64,000 bases of DNA, from positions 364,435-428,434 of the forward strand of contig NZ_JAJSAQ010000003.1 of assembly GCF_021729075.1 (NCBI RefSeq). The letters are read 5' to 3'. Under the pieces are notes generated by a model. The model was not told the origin of the DNA and did no database searches. It was given only the letters and a program-made list of their open reading frames with translations. Source of the stretch: Microbulbifer guangxiensis. Lineage in GTDB: Bacteria; Pseudomonadota; Gammaproteobacteria; Pseudomonadales; Cellvibrionaceae. The position numbers and the translations under genes were made by a program. Numbering within the stretch: position 1 is the first letter of the stretch; each line of letters opens with the position of its first letter. Positions 36,595-44,535 of the stretch are shown here, piece after piece.

Positions 36595-37352
36595 TGGGAA
36601 AATTGTGTTCAGTAGTCTCAATGGATGTCCGCGTGACCTGTATGAATAGGTCATTTCGAAAGATTTCTGAGCTAGCCTTTGCTGGAAGGGGCGCGTATGT
36701 CTGTGTGTCAAATGTACACATGTGTATGGAAGCATATGATTCCAGCGATTTTCGGACCATTGTAAATGAGGCTGATTGGGTGATCCCAGACGGCAGGCCG
36801 TTATCTTGGGCGCAAAGACGGCTTGGACATTCGGATGCCGAGCAGGTTCGTGGACAAGACATCATGAATGCGCTCTGTGAGTCATCTGGCCGCCAAGGTT
36901 GGAATATTGGTCTCTACGGGGGAAGTTCCGACAAGGTGTTAACTCAAGTAGTTAAGCAGTTACGCGAGACTTATCCTGATATCTCCATTACCTTTGCGTG
37001 GTCACCACCATTTCGGGAGTTGTCAGAAGTGGAGGACGAAGTTCTTGTTAGTCGAATTAACCTGGCGCAAGTGAATGTTTTGTTTGTTGGTATTGGTTGC
37101 CCTAAACAGGAGCGGTGGATGGCGAAGCATAAAGATCGTCTCAATTGCGTAATGTTGGGTGTGGGTGCGGCGTTCGACTTCGTTGCTGGAAGCAAACGGC
37201 ATGCCCCTAGATGGGTGCAAAAGTTGGGTTTGGAATGGTTGTTTCGACTTTGCTCAGAGCCGAAGCGCCTTTGGAAACGCTATTTAAAGCAAAACCCTCG
37301 ATTTATTTATCATTTTTGCCGTCAGTGGCTTTTTAACAAATCTTACAATTAA
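36594..37352 (+). CDS. WecG/TagA/CpsF family glycosyltransferase
   Basis: 252 residues; start overlaps the previous stop (TAATG). Family hallmarks: VIPDGRPLSWAQRRLG with the catalytic-type Asp, RVRGQDIMNAL-like segment (EQVRGQDIMNALCE), LYGGSSDKV, FVGIGCPKQERWMAKH, VGAAFDFVAGSKRHAP and the basic C-terminal tail EWLFRLCSEPKRLWKRYL that binds the membrane. Members transfer N-acetylmannosamine-type sugars to lipid-linked acceptors. Last gene of the AT-rich block; gmd follows after 14 bp. A paralog is at 55929. Confidence 0.92.
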   Translation: MGKLCSVVSMDVRVTCMNRSFRKISELAFAGRGAYVCVSNVHMCMEAYDSSDFRTIVNEADWVIPDGRPLSWAQRRLGHSDAEQVRGQDIMNALCESSGRQGWNIGLYGGSSDKVLTQVVKQLRETYPDISITFAWSPPFRELSEVEDEVLVSRINLAQVNVLFVGIGCPKQERWMAKHKDRLNCVMLGVGAAFDFVAGSKRHAPRWVQKLGLEWLFRLCSEPKRLWKRYLKQNPRFIYHFCRQWLFNKSYN

Positions 37353-37366
37353 TTAGTTGAAGTACT

Positions 37367-38503
37367 ATGTCTAGTTCGTATAAAGAAAACAAAGTCGCAT
37401 TAATCACTGGTATCACTGGGCAGGATGGATCCTACTTGGCTGAATTCCTGCTGGACAAAGGCTACGAAGTCCATGGGATCAAGCGCCGGGCTTCGTCCTT
37501 TAATACGGATCGTATTGACCATATTTACCAAGATCCGCATGAAGATAACCCTCATCTTAAACTTCATTATGGTGACTTGACAGATACGTCCAATCTCACG
37601 CGTATTTTGCAGGAGGTGCAGCCGGATGAGGTCTACAACCTCGGTGCACAGAGTCATGTGGCAGTGTCTTTTGAGGCGCCGGAGTACACGGCAGATGTCG
37701 ATGCGATGGGCACTTTGCGTCTACTCGAGGCAATTCGTTTCCTGGGGCTGGAGAAGAAGACTCGCTTTTACCAAGCGTCTACGTCTGAACTTTATGGTTT
37801 GGTACAGGAGACTCCCCAGAAGGAAACTACGCCTTTCCATCCACGTTCGCCCTACGCAGTGGCAAAGATGTATGCTTACTGGATTACGGTGAATTACCGT
37901 GAGTCTTACGGGATTTACGCCTGTAACGGCATCCTGTTCAACCATGAGTCCCCCCGCCGTGGCGAAACTTTCGTAACTCGTAAGATCACCCGTGGTCTGG
38001 CAAACATTGCCCAGGGCCTGGAGAAATGCCTGTATATGGGGAACATGGATGCGCTACGCGACTGGGGCCATGCCAAGGACTACGTCCGCATGCAGTGGAT
38101 GATGCTGCAGCAGGAGCAGCCAGAGGACTTCGTTATTGCCACTGGTAAGCAAATTTCTGTGCGGGAATTTATTCGCTTGAGCGCCGCTGAGCTAGGCGTC
38201 AAACTTGCATTCACTGGCAAAGGCGAAAATGAGGTCGCTACCGTTGTGGCGGTCGACGGCGACAAGGCTCCAGCTGTTGATGTTGGTGATGTCATCGTCA
38301 AAGTTGATCCGCGTTACTTCCGCCCTGCCGAAGTTGAGACTCTGCTGGGTGACCCCTCCAAGGCCAAGGAGAAGCTGGGTTGGGAGCCGGAGATCACCGT
38401 CGAGGAAATGTGTGCGGAGATGGTTGCGCATGACCTGGATCAGGCTAAGCGGCATGCTCTGCTGAAAGAGCACGGTTTTGATATCAGTGTGGCGATGGAA
38501 TAA
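37367..38503 (+). CDS. gmd: GDP-mannose 4,6-dehydratase
   Basis: 378 residues, normal length. Short-chain dehydrogenase fold: [19 protein letters not shown] (NADP-binding), [11 protein letters not shown], catalytic STSELYG and [10 protein letters not shown] (Tyr/Lys). [16 protein letters not shown] is the Gmd-specific segment. It converts GDP-mannose to GDP-4-keto-6-deoxymannose in the cytoplasm, using the product of ManC and feeding Fcl next door. An insertion-like stretch near residues 285-310 ([20 protein letters not shown]) is seen in some Gmd proteins. Confidence 0.97.
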   Translation: MSSSYKENKVALITGITGQDGSYLAEFLLDKGYEVHGIKRRASSFNTDRIDHIYQDPHEDNPHLKLHYGDLTDTSNLTRILQEVQPDEVYNLGAQSHVAVSFEAPEYTADVDAMGTLRLLEAIRFLGLEKKTRFYQASTSELYGLVQETPQKETTPFHPRSPYAVAKMYAYWITVNYRESYGIYACNGILFNHESPRRGETFVTRKITRGLANIAQGLEKCLYMGNMDALRDWGHAKDYVRMQWMMLQQEQPEDFVIATGKQISVREFIRLSAAELGVKLAFTGKGENEVATVVAVDGDKAPAVDVGDVIVKVDPRYFRPAEVETLLGDPSKAKEKLGWEPEITVEEMCAEMVAHDLDQAKRHALLKEHGFDISVAME

Positions 38504-38526
38504 GAGAGACTGTCTAGGTCTTGTGG

Positions 38527-38560
38527 AGCTGGATCCCGGATCAAGTCCGGGATGACGGTT
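38527..38560. repeat. Single REP-like hairpin between gmd and fcl
   Basis: CCCGGATCAAGTCCGGG inside a GGATCC...GATGACGG frame; an isolated copy within an operon, possibly affecting mRNA stability. Confidence 0.75.
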
Positions 38561-38593
38561 AGGTATTTTTGAGTTCTAGATTGAGTTTCTTTT

Positions 38594-39562
38594 ATGGCTG
38601 ATAAGAAGAGAGTTTTTGTCGCCGGGCACCACGGGATGGTGGGTTCGGCGATTGTGCGCCAGTTGCAGAATGATCCTTCCATCGAGCTGGTGCTGTGCGC
38701 GCGCGCCGAGCTGGATCTGGTGAACCAGCAGGCGGTTGGGGAGTTTTTTGCCCGCGAGGCGATAGATCAGGTGTATCTGGCGGCGGCGAAGGTTGGGGGC
38801 ATTGTGGCCAACAATACCTACCCGGCGGATTTCATTTATGAAAACCTGATGATCGAGGCCAATATCATCCACGCCGCGCACAGCGCCGGTGTGCAGCAGC
38901 TGCTGTTCCTCGGTTCCTCCTGTATTTACCCGAAGTTTGCTGAGCAGCCAATGGCCGAAGGTGCACTGTTGACCGGTGTGCTGGAGCCTACCAATGAGCC
39001 CTACGCTATTGCCAAGATTGCCGGCATTAAGCTATGCGAATCCTACAACCGCCAGTACGGTCGGGATTACCGTAGTGTGATGCCAACCAACTTATATGGT
39101 GAGAACGATAATTTCCACCCGGAAAACTCCCATGTGATTCCGGCGCTGATGCGTCGCTTCCATGAGGCCAAGCTGGCCGGGGATGCCGAGGTTGTGGTCT
39201 GGGGCAGTGGCAATCCGATGCGGGAGTTCCTGCATGTGGATGATATGGCTGCAGCCAGTGTGCATGTGATGAACCTGTCTGGTGAGGTTTATCAGTCCTG
39301 TACTGAGCCGATGTTGTCTCACATCAATGTGGGGACAGGTGAGGACTGTACGATTCGTGAACTGGCGGAGACCATGGCGCGGGTCGTTGGTTTTGAGGGT
39401 GAGATTGTCTTTGATTCCTCAAAACCAGACGGGACACCCCGTAAGCTGATGGATGTTAGCCGGCTGGCGGACCTCGGTTGGCGATACTCCATTTCCCTGG
39501 AGCAGGGGCTCAAGTCCACTTATGCGTGGTTCCTGGAAAATCAGGACAGTTTCAGGGGTTAG
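38594..39562 (+). CDS. fcl: GDP-L-fucose synthase
   Basis: 322 residues. Extended SDR fold with [37 protein letters not shown] (catalytic Ser/Cys region) and [13 protein letters not shown] (Tyr/Lys); [20 protein letters not shown] is typical of the family. It epimerises and reduces the Gmd product to GDP-L-fucose. Lies 90 bp after gmd (one REP hairpin between) and 9 bp before gmm. Also called wcaG. Confidence 0.97.
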   Translation: MADKKRVFVAGHHGMVGSAIVRQLQNDPSIELVLCARAELDLVNQQAVGEFFAREAIDQVYLAAAKVGGIVANNTYPADFIYENLMIEANIIHAAHSAGVQQLLFLGSSCIYPKFAEQPMAEGALLTGVLEPTNEPYAIAKIAGIKLCESYNRQYGRDYRSVMPTNLYGENDNFHPENSHVIPALMRRFHEAKLAGDAEVVVWGSGNPMREFLHVDDMAAASVHVMNLSGEVYQSCTEPMLSHINVGTGEDCTIRELAETMARVVGFEGEIVFDSSKPDGTPRKLMDVSRLADLGWRYSISLEQGLKSTYAWFLENQDSFRG

Positions 39563-39571
39563 GCACTGTCG

Positions 39572-40036
39572 ATGAAGCTACCTGAAGAAACTTTCAAGAC
39601 AGTGGTGTCTTCGACACCGCTGGTCTCAATTGATCTTGTGGTGAGTAACTCTGCAGGAGACATTTTGCTGGGTGAGCGGCTGAACCGTCCTGCGCAGGGG
39701 TACTGGTTTGTGCCTGGTGGGAGGATCGTTAAGGATGAGTCGATGGCGGAGGCCTTTGAACGCCTGACTGAGGAAGAGTTAGGCGTTCGAGTTCCTTTGG
39801 CTGAAGCTGAGTTTCTTGGGCCATACGAGCATTTCTATAGTGACAATTTCTCTGCTAAGGAGTTTTCCACCCATTATGTGGTGCTTGGGTACCAGTTGGA
39901 GCTGGATATTCCGTTGGAAGAGTTGCCCAAGCAGCAGCATGGTCGGTACCGGTGGTGGTCCAGGGACCAGATGTTGGCTGATCCGGCGGTGCATGTGCAT
40001 TCCAAGTGGTATCTGGATAGAGCTGCGCAGCGGTAG
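39572..40036 (+). CDS. gmm: GDP-mannose mannosyl hydrolase (Nudix)
   Basis: 154 residues. Nudix box GGRIVKDESMAEAFERLTEEELG (residues 50-72), with the family-typical change of one canonical Glu, and WFVPGG just before it, as in WcaH/Gmm. It hydrolyses GDP-mannose to GDP and mannose with inversion and probably tunes the GDP-mannose to GDP-fucose pool. Same order as in colanic-acid-type loci (gmd-fcl-gmm). Confidence 0.92.
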   Translation: MKLPEETFKTVVSSTPLVSIDLVVSNSAGDILLGERLNRPAQGYWFVPGGRIVKDESMAEAFERLTEEELGVRVPLAEAEFLGPYEHFYSDNFSAKEFSTHYVVLGYQLELDIPLEELPKQQHGRYRWWSRDQMLADPAVHVHSKWYLDRAAQR

Positions 40037-40159
40037 ACAATCGCTAGGTTGTCAGTTTCCTGATCAGGGGCTGTGCGTTGGCATACGCATTGCTTCTGGG
40101 TTCGTCTCTCTTCTTGTTAACACTCTGCGCTTGTAGATGTTGTCGTTTGGTGTCCGCGG

Positions 40160-40300
40160 CTTGTGGGTTGTGGACCCCGGCCTGCGCCGGGGTGACGACA
40201 GGGGTCGGGGTGATGACTGAGGTGCGAGGAGATGACAGAGGCGTGGGGTGACGACAGGGGTGCGGGGTGACGACAGAGGTGCGGGGTGACGGCATGGATG
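40160..40300. repeat. REP hairpin followed by degenerate short tandem repeats
   Basis: A CCCCGGCCTGCGCCGGGG hairpin at about 40173-40190, then five or so imperfect copies of a roughly 19-nt unit (GTGCGGGGTGACGACAGAG) to 40293, apparently a local expansion of the REP tail. Between gmm and the VanZ-like gene (40037-40491) I otherwise see only small hairpins. Confidence 0.7.
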
Positions 40301-40455
40301 GAGGCTGGCGCTGTGGTTGTTTTGCTTGTGGGTAGGCTACTACCAGCGTTTAGATAGTTTCGGCTGTGTCATTAGTAGGGCACAGTAAGCCTCCTCTTTT
40401 GGAGGGTGATGATGTGGGCTCCATGGCTGGGGCCGTGTAATGGCTTGTTATCGAT

Positions 40456-40473
40456 ATAGCCCAAAAGGGCTAT
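40456..40473. promoter_or_regulatory. Perfect hairpin before the VanZ-like gene
   Basis: ATAGCCC-AAAA-GGGCTAT, 18 nt before the preferred GTG start, without a T tract. It could be a weak terminator/attenuator or a translational control hairpin. Confidence 0.45.
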
Positions 40474-40491
40474 GTCTTGAGGTTGGGTGGC

Positions 40492-40857
40492 GTGATTAAA
40501 ATTATTGCTCGCGGCTTGTTTGTACTTTTATTGGCCGTGGCGCTTTTTGCCGGGCTGAAGTCTACGCCGGTACCACAGGTGGTCTCTCACTTTGACCTGA
40601 TGCTGCACTTTGGGGCCTTTGCGGCCCTGGGGGCGCTGTGGATTTTGGGCTTTGCCCGCCCGCTGCTCGGTATGGGGTTGCTGGTCGCGGTTGGAATGGG
40701 CATCGAGGTGTGGCAGGGGTCTATGCTGCCGGGCCGGACCATGGATGGTATGGATATGCTGGCGAACGGCCTTGGTGTTCTTTTGGGCTGGATGGCGGGC
40801 TTGCTGGTCAGCAATTTTGTCCTGTCGCCTGCCGACAAAAATGTCGTGATTGGGTAA
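40492..40857 (+). CDS. VanZ-like small membrane protein
   Basis: 121 residues from GTG 40492 (GAGG 9 nt upstream; TTG 40477 also possible). Four hydrophobic segments, with FDLMLHFGAFAALGALW, a conserved-His helix typical of VanZ-like proteins, and GIEVWQGSMLPGRTMDGMDMLANGLG, the family's E-Q...R-x-x-D-x-x-D/N motif. Function unknown; VanZ-like genes are common in polysaccharide loci. It lies between the nucleotide-sugar genes and the initiating transferase. Confidence 0.85.
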   Translation: MIKIIARGLFVLLLAVALFAGLKSTPVPQVVSHFDLMLHFGAFAALGALWILGFARPLLGMGLLVAVGMGIEVWQGSMLPGRTMDGMDMLANGLGVLLGWMAGLLVSNFVLSPADKNVVIG

Positions 40858-40984
40858 GTATTCAGCAAAATTAGAAAAATATAGTGATCTATCTCTCATT
40901 TTTGTGTTGAAAGGTGTCGCGCCTGTGGCATCATTTGGGACGCAAAAAAAGAAGCCCATCAGGGCGAGCCAGGGGTCATTGAGG

Positions 40985-41036
40985 CGAGCCGCACCCGGGG
41001 GGCAGTACAGATTTTGATCTGTCTGCGGTGCGGCCC
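40985..41036 (+). promoter_or_regulatory. Long nested hairpin in the leader of the initiating transferase
   Basis: GCCGCACC (40988-40995) pairs with GGTGCGGC (41027-41034); inside, CAG-t-ACAGAT (41003-41012), loop TTTG, ATCTGT-CTG (41017-41025). Two copies of GGCGAGCC (40963-40970, 40983-40990) precede it. It could be an attenuator or a protein/ligand-binding leader; there is no T tract after it. Confidence 0.5.
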
Positions 41037-41098
41037 GGCCAACCTCCGCTGGAGGGGTGACCAGGGATACTGGCAGGGAATTATTTTCGGGGGATTTC

Positions 41099-42508
41099 GT
41101 GGGGCAAGGTTGGATTCGCAGCCACCAGAGTAGCCTGGCTGCTGTGTACCGTTTATTGGATGGCGCGCTGATTCTGGGCGTGCTGTTTACCTGCATTACG
41201 GCATTTGGCCATCGCATCACCACCGAGTGGATGCTGCTGGGGCTGATTGCGGCCGTGGGCTTTGCCCTGATGGCGGAGTCTGTGGACCTCTACCGCTCCT
41301 GGCGAGCGGACACTTACCTGCAGATGGTAGCCTACACAGCCTTTGCCTGGTGTGCGCTGGGGGCAGTGCTGCTGGTGCTGGGTTATTTCACCAAGACCAG
41401 TGTGGGTTACTCGCGCCTGATCGTGGGAACCTGGGGGGGCTCAACGCTGGTGCTGCTGTGTGCCTGGCGCTTCGGCATGCGCCAGCTGCTGTTCTACCTG
41501 CGCTCCCACGGTTATAACACCCGCAGCGCGGCGGTGATTGGTGTGACCGAGGCCGGCCTGCGCCTGGCCCGTAACCTGGGCAATGAGCCACAGCTGGGTA
41601 TCCGCATCAAGGGCTTTTACCAGGTAGAAGGCAGTGATGCCTGCAGCCAGTCCATGCTGGAGCTGGAGCCGGTGCGGCTGTTGGGTAATGTAGAAGATGC
41701 GGTGGCCGCGGCCCGTGCTGGTGAGCTGGACCTGGTGTATATCGCCCTGCCCATGCGGGAAGAGCTGCGCATTGCCGGTATCCTGCAGCAGCTGGCAGAC
41801 ACCACCGCCACCGTGCACCTGCTGACGGACCTGTTTGTGAGCAACCTGCTGCACGCCCGCTGGCGCCAGGTGGGGGATTCCAGCTTGCTGAGTGTTTACG
41901 ATACGCCCATCGAGGGCCTGAACAGCTGGCTGAAACGGCTTGAGGACCTGGTGCTGTCATCCGTTATTCTGGTGCTGATCTCACCGTTGATGCTGGTGCT
42001 TGCGGCGGCCATCAAGCTGACCTCACCGGGGCCGGTGATTTTCAAGCAGCACCGCTATGGCCTGGACGGGCGTGCCATCAAGGTGTGGAAGTTCCGTTCC
42101 ATGACCACGCAGGACAATGGTGACAAAGTGGTGCAGGCACAGAAGGGTGATGCGCGTATAACGCCGATTGGCCGCTTCCTGCGGCGCACTTCCCTGGATG
42201 AGCTGCCGCAGTTCATCAATGTGCTGCAGGGGCGTATGTCCATCGTTGGCCCGCGCCCCCATGCGGTGGCCCATAACGAGGAGTACCGCCAGCTGGTGAG
42301 CGGTTACATGCTGCGGCACAAGGTAAAACCGGGCATTACCGGCTGGGCCCAGGTGAACGGCTGGCGCGGCGAGACGGACACGCTCGAGAAAATGAGCAAG
42401 CGGGTGGAGCATGATTTGCATTACATTCGCCACTGGTCACTGTGGCTGGACATCCGTATCGTGCTGATGACCATCTTCAAGGGCTTTACCGGGAAGAATG
42501 CTTACTGA
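41099..42508 (+). CDS. wcaJ: Undecaprenyl-phosphate glucose (hexose) phosphotransferase, WcaJ-like
   Basis: 469 residues from GTG 41099 (GGGGGA 5 nt upstream); GTG 41057 would have a Shine-Dalgarno only 1 nt away. N-terminal four membrane helices, a Rossmann-like central domain (about 130-250), a re-entrant helix (about 290) and the catalytic PglC-type domain: KLTSPGPVIFKQHRYGLDG, WKFRSM, RTSLDELPQFINVLQG, SIVGPRPHA and KPGITGWAQVNGWRGETDT. It starts each repeat unit by moving hexose-1-phosphate onto undecaprenyl phosphate. First gene of the GC-rich assembly block. Confidence 0.93.
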   Translation: MGQGWIRSHQSSLAAVYRLLDGALILGVLFTCITAFGHRITTEWMLLGLIAAVGFALMAESVDLYRSWRADTYLQMVAYTAFAWCALGAVLLVLGYFTKTSVGYSRLIVGTWGGSTLVLLCAWRFGMRQLLFYLRSHGYNTRSAAVIGVTEAGLRLARNLGNEPQLGIRIKGFYQVEGSDACSQSMLELEPVRLLGNVEDAVAAARAGELDLVYIALPMREELRIAGILQQLADTTATVHLLTDLFVSNLLHARWRQVGDSSLLSVYDTPIEGLNSWLKRLEDLVLSSVILVLISPLMLVLAAAIKLTSPGPVIFKQHRYGLDGRAIKVWKFRSMTTQDNGDKVVQAQKGDARITPIGRFLRRTSLDELPQFINVLQGRMSIVGPRPHAVAHNEEYRQLVSGYMLRHKVKPGITGWAQVNGWRGETDTLEKMSKRVEHDLHYIRHWSLWLDIRIVLMTIFKGFTGKNAY

Positions 42509-42637
42509 ATCCGGCGTGGGCGCACAGAGATTGAGGCCGGCCAGAAAACCGGCCATGTAAAACTGGAATTGTTGGGGCACCGCACGGCTCAGCCGGCGGT
42601 GCATAACTTGTTTTTAGGGACTGTTGGAATAATTACG

Positions 42638-43858
42638 ATGACAAAAGCGAGACTTTCTCTGGCCATCGGCATGGCTGTATCTGTGGGGGCGACCTCTGCC
42701 GTGGCAGAGAGTGAAGCCGGCGCGATCGAGCTGGGCAAGGGCGTGCTGTTCACGCCGGTTCTGGATGTGAACCTGCTGCACGACGACAACGTCATCCATA
42801 CCGACGAGAACCAGACTGACAGCTGGATGACCGAGCTGAAGCCGAGCTTCCTGCTGTCTGCCGAGAACGGTACTTCCGAATACAACCTGCGCTACACCCT
42901 GGCCCGTGGCGACTACCAGGACAGCGATGCGGACAACTACACCGACCACGCGCTGGAAGCAGACGCCAGCTGGGAAATGAACGACCGCAACCGCTTCAGC
43001 CTGGCTGCCAGCTACCTGGACCTGCATGAGGCCCGCGGCACCGGTTACTCCCAGGGCTTCGGCCTGCTGCTGGCGGAGCCGGACCGTTTCTCCGAGACCG
43101 ATGTGAACGGTACCTACCGCTTCGGTGCCGAGAGCGCCCGTGGCAACCTGGAGCTGGAACTAGGCACCAGCGCCCGTGACTATGACCCGACCCAGTTCGT
43201 GGACGGCTTCGCAGCCGACGCGCTGGTCAGTGGCCGCGACTACGGTGCCAATTACGGTGCGGCTCGTTTCTTCTACAACACAGGTGGCAAGACCAAGCTG
43301 CTGGCCGAAGTGAACCACCGCCAGATCGGTTACGACGAGGTGCGGGTGGACGACACCAGCCGCGACAGCGCCGAGAACAAGATCCTGTTCGGTATGACCT
43401 GGGAAGGCACCGCCAAGACCACCGGTACCGTGAAGCTGGGTGCGCGCTCGAAGAAGTTTGACGAGCCCACCCGTGAGGACTTCGCCGCGCCGGCATGGGA
43501 AATCGGTGTGATGTGGGAGCCGAAGAGCTACAGCACCTTCGAATTCACTGCCGCCAGCCGCTTTGAAGAGGCCCGCGGTGCCGGCAACTTTGCCGATGTG
43601 GAAGTGCTGGCTGCCTCGTGGAGCCACGACTGGGCCGAGCGCCTGTCCACCGACGTGACCCTGTACAACCAGAACATGGATTACGAGGGCATTGACCGCA
43701 CCGAGGATGTGAGCGGTGCGTCCGTCAAGGCGAACTATGAAATGCGCCGCTGGCTGACCTTTACCCTGGGCTATGCCACCGGCAGCCAGGACAGCACCGA
43801 GGTCGGCTATGACTACGACCGCGCTGTGACCACCTTTGGCTTCCGGGCGACTCTGTAA
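42638..43858 (+). CDS. Outer-membrane beta-barrel protein (putative beta-barrel porin 2 family)
   Basis: 406 residues from ATG 42638; the frame runs further upstream without a signal-like start. Signal peptide 1-23 (SAVA|ES). The mature part is a series of alternating amphipathic strands rich in Tyr, Arg, Asp and Glu and ends TTFGFRATL, with a terminal hydrophobic residue as in barrel proteins. Position between WcaJ and the Wza-like protein matches the BBP2-type barrels found in exopolysaccharide operons, where they are thought to complete the outer-membrane pore. Confidence 0.8.
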   Translation: MTKARLSLAIGMAVSVGATSAVAESEAGAIELGKGVLFTPVLDVNLLHDDNVIHTDENQTDSWMTELKPSFLLSAENGTSEYNLRYTLARGDYQDSDADNYTDHALEADASWEMNDRNRFSLAASYLDLHEARGTGYSQGFGLLLAEPDRFSETDVNGTYRFGAESARGNLELELGTSARDYDPTQFVDGFAADALVSGRDYGANYGAARFFYNTGGKTKLLAEVNHRQIGYDEVRVDDTSRDSAENKILFGMTWEGTAKTTGTVKLGARSKKFDEPTREDFAAPAWEIGVMWEPKSYSTFEFTAASRFEEARGAGNFADVEVLAASWSHDWAERLSTDVTLYNQNMDYEGIDRTEDVSGASVKANYEMRRWLTFTLGYATGSQDSTEVGYDYDRAVTTFGFRATL

Positions 43859-43930
43859 TCCGGTTCGGGTGAGAGCCGGTTTAGCCCGCGCAGCGGTTTG
43901 GCACGATTGAGGTAACTATTGGTAACCGTT

Positions 43931-44527
43931 ATGGGATACACAAGCACACTGGGGCGGCGCGCACTGCGCGCCGTGCGCTCCCTTTTCCCCATCCTCCCCG
44001 TTTTCTCCGTTCTCTGGCTGGCGCTGGGCGCGACGGCGGTCCTGGCCATCAGTGAGAACACATTGGAGAACAACTATCGCCTGGGCTCCGGGGACAAGAT
44101 CCTCATCAACGTCTATGGCGAGGATGACCTGACGGTGGAAACCCAGCTGAGCGACAGCGGCCTGGTGAACTATCCGTTCCTCGGCGAGTTGAAGGTCAAC
44201 GGCATGACGGTGGCCGAGCTGGAAGCGCGCATTCACCAGGGCCTGAAAGGGGATTACCTGGTGAACCCCAATGTGCATGTGTCCATCCTGGAGTACCGCC
44301 CCTTTTATATTCACGGTGAGGTGGAAAGACCGGGCGGTTACCCGTACCAGCCGGGCCTGACGGTGAGCAAGGCGGCGGCGCTGGCCCAGGGCTTTACCGA
44401 GCGTGCCTCGGAATCCAAGATTTTTGTGGTGCGCGGGGATGACCCCAGCCAGACACCGGTCAAAGTCAGCCTGAATACCCAACTGCGCCCCGGCGATGTG
44501 ATCACCGTGGAGCAGAGCTTCTTCTGA
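43931..44527 (+). CDS. Polysaccharide export protein (Wza-like, short, non-lipoprotein)
   Basis: 198 residues from ATG 43931; TTG 43919 with GAGG 6 nt upstream is equally possible. A signal or anchor segment at about 17-40, then the poly-export domain (YRLGSGDKILINVYGEDDLT...VNYPFLGELKVNGMTVAELEARI...NPNVHVSILEYRPFYIHGEVERPGGYPYQPGLTV) running into one SLBB domain. There is no lipobox Cys and no C-terminal helix barrel as in E. coli Wza, so it probably works with the adjacent beta-barrel porin. Only 8 bp separate it from the tyrosine kinase gene. Confidence 0.9.
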   Translation: MGYTSTLGRRALRAVRSLFPILPVFSVLWLALGATAVLAISENTLENNYRLGSGDKILINVYGEDDLTVETQLSDSGLVNYPFLGELKVNGMTVAELEARIHQGLKGDYLVNPNVHVSILEYRPFYIHGEVERPGGYPYQPGLTVSKAAALAQGFTERASESKIFVVRGDDPSQTPVKVSLNTQLRPGDVITVEQSFF

Positions 44528-44535
44528 GGTAAAAC

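Noticed and set aside
40937..40965. GGGACGCAAA resembling the centre of a GEMM-I cyclic di-GMP riboswitch
   Set aside because: The conserved upstream GGCAAACC segment and the GAAA-capped hairpin are absent, so only the local match remains.
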